Shown here in pieces: positions 6,881 to 8,043 of a stretch of DNA of 8,043 nt. This stretch comes from an uncultured bacterium. Its GTDB lineage: Bacteria; Hydrogenedentota; Hydrogenedentia; Hydrogenedentales; CAITNO01. The stretch is from positions 1 to 8,043 of the forward strand of contig CALDSM010000465.1 in assembly GCA_937923585.1 (NCBI GenBank), given 5' to 3'. Positions within the stretch are counted from its first letter, which is position 1. Each line of letters begins with the position of its first letter. The notes under the pieces were generated by a model. It was not told the DNA's origin. It saw only the letters and a program-made list of their open reading frames with translations, and did not search any database. The translations under genes were made by a program, and so were the position numbers.

Positions 6881-6979
6881 TCATCGCCCTGCCGTCATTG
6901 TGCCAGGGCAAAGGCATTCCGCCATTCAGGGGGGGGGAATCCAGGGCGCGCGAGGCAAACCCACAAGCCGTGCCCCCGG

Positions 6980-7003
6980 ATTCCCGCCTTCCTTCGCGGG
7001 AAT
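6980..7003. repeat. REP-like palindromic hairpin
   Basis: ATTCCCGC, an 8-base loop (CTTCCTTC), then GCGGGAAT: a perfect 8-bp inverted repeat. The ATTCCCGC..GCGGGAAT form resembles short dispersed intergenic palindromes found in many copies in various bacterial genomes. Only one copy is in the window, so its repeated nature is inferred. Confidence 0.5.
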
Positions 7004-7048
7004 GAGTGTGACCCCAATCTCCATTTGCGTGGGCCGCCGCGCGGCCAT

Positions 7049-7091
7049 AAGAAAGCCGGGCGCTTCGCAATGCCGTTTCGGGGCGCCCGGC
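7049..7091 (-). terminator. Probable intrinsic terminator of gene D
   Basis: The minus strand reads GCCGGGCGC, a 19-base loop, GCGCCCGGC, then TTTCTT. The stem is 9 bp, perfect and very GC-rich; the T-run is short and interrupted and the loop is long, so this is weaker than the gene C terminator. It lies about 35 bases after the gene D stop. Confidence 0.65.
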
Positions 7092-7125
7092 CTGAAGATC
7101 CTTCCTTAATGCCGGTTCGTTCCGC

Positions 7126-8005
7126 CTACGGCGCCACCAGCTTGATGTAATCATTGTACACGGGGGAGTAGTTGTTGCCGGCGTCGAGATACTGCACGCG
7201 CACGGTGTAGTACTGCGGCGTGGCGGGCAGCGTGTAGGACCTGGGCGTCACCGGCATCTCCCAAGCGCTCCAGTGGGAGCCGTCAATGCTGAAGCGCATG
7301 CGGGACACCCCCGAGCCCGTTCCGTCGTTCCATGCCAGACCCAGCGAGACGTTGCGGCTTGTGGTGCTTGCCGCGCCGCCATTGATGATGATTGAACCGG
7401 TCGGGGGACTCGTGTCCAGGCGGATGTAGTCGTGGTACACGGGCGAGTTGTTTCCAGCCTTGTCGCGGTACATGACGCGGACGGTCTTGTAGCCGTCGCC
7501 GGGCAGCATGGTCCACGCCTTGGTCGCGGCCAGCGGTTCCCATGCAGTCCATGTAACGGCGTCGTTGCTGAACTTCATGCGCACCACGCCGCTGCCGTCG
7601 TCGGTTCCGTCCGACCAGGTGAGGGAGAGGGTGACTTTGGCATTGTTGGTTACGGAGCGGTTGTTGTTGACGAGGATCGTGCCGGTGGGCTTGACCCCGT
7701 CCTGCCAGCGCCAGAGGTCGTTGAAAAGACCCCACGTCGCCTTTTCCTCAATCTGTCCCTCGCCGCCGAAAAACCACAGGGCGCCGGAAGGATCAATCCA
7801 TGACACGGCCTCCGAACGCGCGCCCGGCGTGTTGCCCGGGTCCGGCGTCCTGAAGGTGCCGTATTTTCCGCCTGCGAGAATCTCGTTGGAACCCTTCATC
7901 CAGGTCCAGTCCCCCTTGGCCAGGTCATATCGCCAAAGGTCGTTGATGTCGTTGTCGGTCCCGGTGCTGTCCCAGGCCATGCCGCCGAAAAGCCAGAGAT
8001 ATCCC
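7126..8005 (-). CDS. Secreted kelch-propeller protein with two C-terminal Ig-like modules (paralogue D), N-terminus missing
   Basis: The C-terminal 292 residues of a fourth paralogue. Genomic sequence stops at 8005, where the frame reads GYLWLFGGMAWDS, so the Met at 7980 is internal to a blade and not a start. What remains is most of the penultimate blade (to DLAKGD), a complete last blade (WTWMKGSNEI to NDLWRWQDGV) and two Ig-like modules. The last blade has WFFGG in place of WLFGG. The first module opens KPTG and is two residues longer (TDDGSG) than in A-C; the second is 93 residues and ends DYIKLVAP like B and C. The signal peptide and about four blades should lie beyond the contig end if the family plan holds. 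The frame stays open into the adapter, so an automatic caller would add about a dozen false residues. It is followed by its own terminator-like hairpin. Confidence 0.9.
7129..7692 (-). repeat. Tandem pair of Ig-like modules in gene D
   Basis: A 95-residue first module (KPTGTILVNNNRSVT to DYIRLDTS) and a 93-residue second module (PPTGSIIINGGAAST to IKLVAP). The two extra residues fall in the SDGTDDGSG turn; otherwise the subtype order is as in the other three genes. Confidence 0.83.
7693..8005 (-). repeat. Remaining kelch blades of gene D (one partial, one complete)
   Basis: The complete last blade spans 7693-7908 (72 residues). The partial penultimate blade spans 7909-8005 and is cut just before its LWLFGG strand. 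The number of missing blades cannot be seen. Confidence 0.82.
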
Positions 8006-8043
8006 AGATCGGAAGAGCGTCGTGTAGGGAAAGAGTGTAGATC
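8006..8043. other. Illumina TruSeq adapter sequence (artefact)
   Basis: The last 38 bases begin AGATCGGAAGAGCGTCGTGT and continue through GGGAAAGAGTGTAGATC, which I recognise as the Illumina TruSeq universal adapter. Translated in the gene D frame, it gives the known contamination peptide LHSFPTRRSSDL joined to GYLWLFGG. This is not genomic. Confidence 0.97.

Larger units (their letters stand above)
6759..7125. other. Intergenic region between genes C and D
   Basis: This 367-base gap is the longest non-coding stretch in the window. It carries, in minus-strand order, the gene D terminator-like hairpin, a REP-like hairpin, a run of nine G (6929-6937) and the gene C promoter with its leader. 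No credible gene is seen: open frames across it have no recognisable protein features and are read through the hairpins. Confidence 0.7.

Noticed and set aside
7126..7980. Gene D as a complete 284-residue protein starting at 7980
   Set aside because: The frame continues upstream through GYLWLFGG, the core of a blade. There is no signal peptide at the Met, and the true start is beyond the contig end.
340..8005. Galactose oxidase enzymes
   Set aside because: Only the kelch propeller fold is shared. I see no Cys-Tyr cofactor or copper-ligand pattern; cysteines are rare and not in matching places.

Overview
The window is bacterial DNA, fairly GC-rich (roughly 60% by eye). Genes have Shine-Dalgarno starts, there is a near-consensus sigma70-type promoter, and at least one textbook intrinsic terminator. 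I cannot name the phylum: the only housekeeping gene is a queC fragment, and the rest is a fast-evolving secreted repeat family. The last 38 bases (8006-8043) match the Illumina TruSeq adapter and are not genomic, so this looks like the untrimmed end of a draft contig.

Layout: 1-327 (+) is the C-terminal half of queC (preQ0 synthase, queuosine/7-deazaguanine pathway). Twelve bases later, and convergent with it, begins a block of four minus-strand paralogues that fills the rest of the window: gene A (340-2337), gene B (2537-4534), gene C (4779-6758) and gene D (7126-8005, N-terminus lost at the contig end). Transcription runs D, C, B, A. Gaps between genes are 199-367 bases.

Each complete paralogue is a predicted exported protein with the same plan: a signal peptide of about 35 residues, six kelch-type beta-propeller blades of about 73 residues starting at Trp41 in all three, and two 93-residue Ig-like/FN3-like modules ending in KL(V/I)AP at the stop codon. 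Lengths are 665, 665 and 659 aa. There is no recognisable C-terminal anchor (LPXTG, PEP-CTERM) after the last module. The blades vary in their loops between paralogues, while the C-terminal modules are strongly conserved. This suggests a family of extracellular binding proteins with a constant tail and a diversified propeller; the ligand is unknown.

Regulation visible in sequence: gene C has a clear TTGACT-17-TATACT promoter and an intrinsic terminator, so it can be its own transcription unit. Gene D is followed by a terminator-like hairpin. B and A each have a possible weak -10 element, and no terminator is visible between them. The C-D gap also holds a REP-like ATTCCCGC/GCGGGAAT hairpin and a run of nine G.
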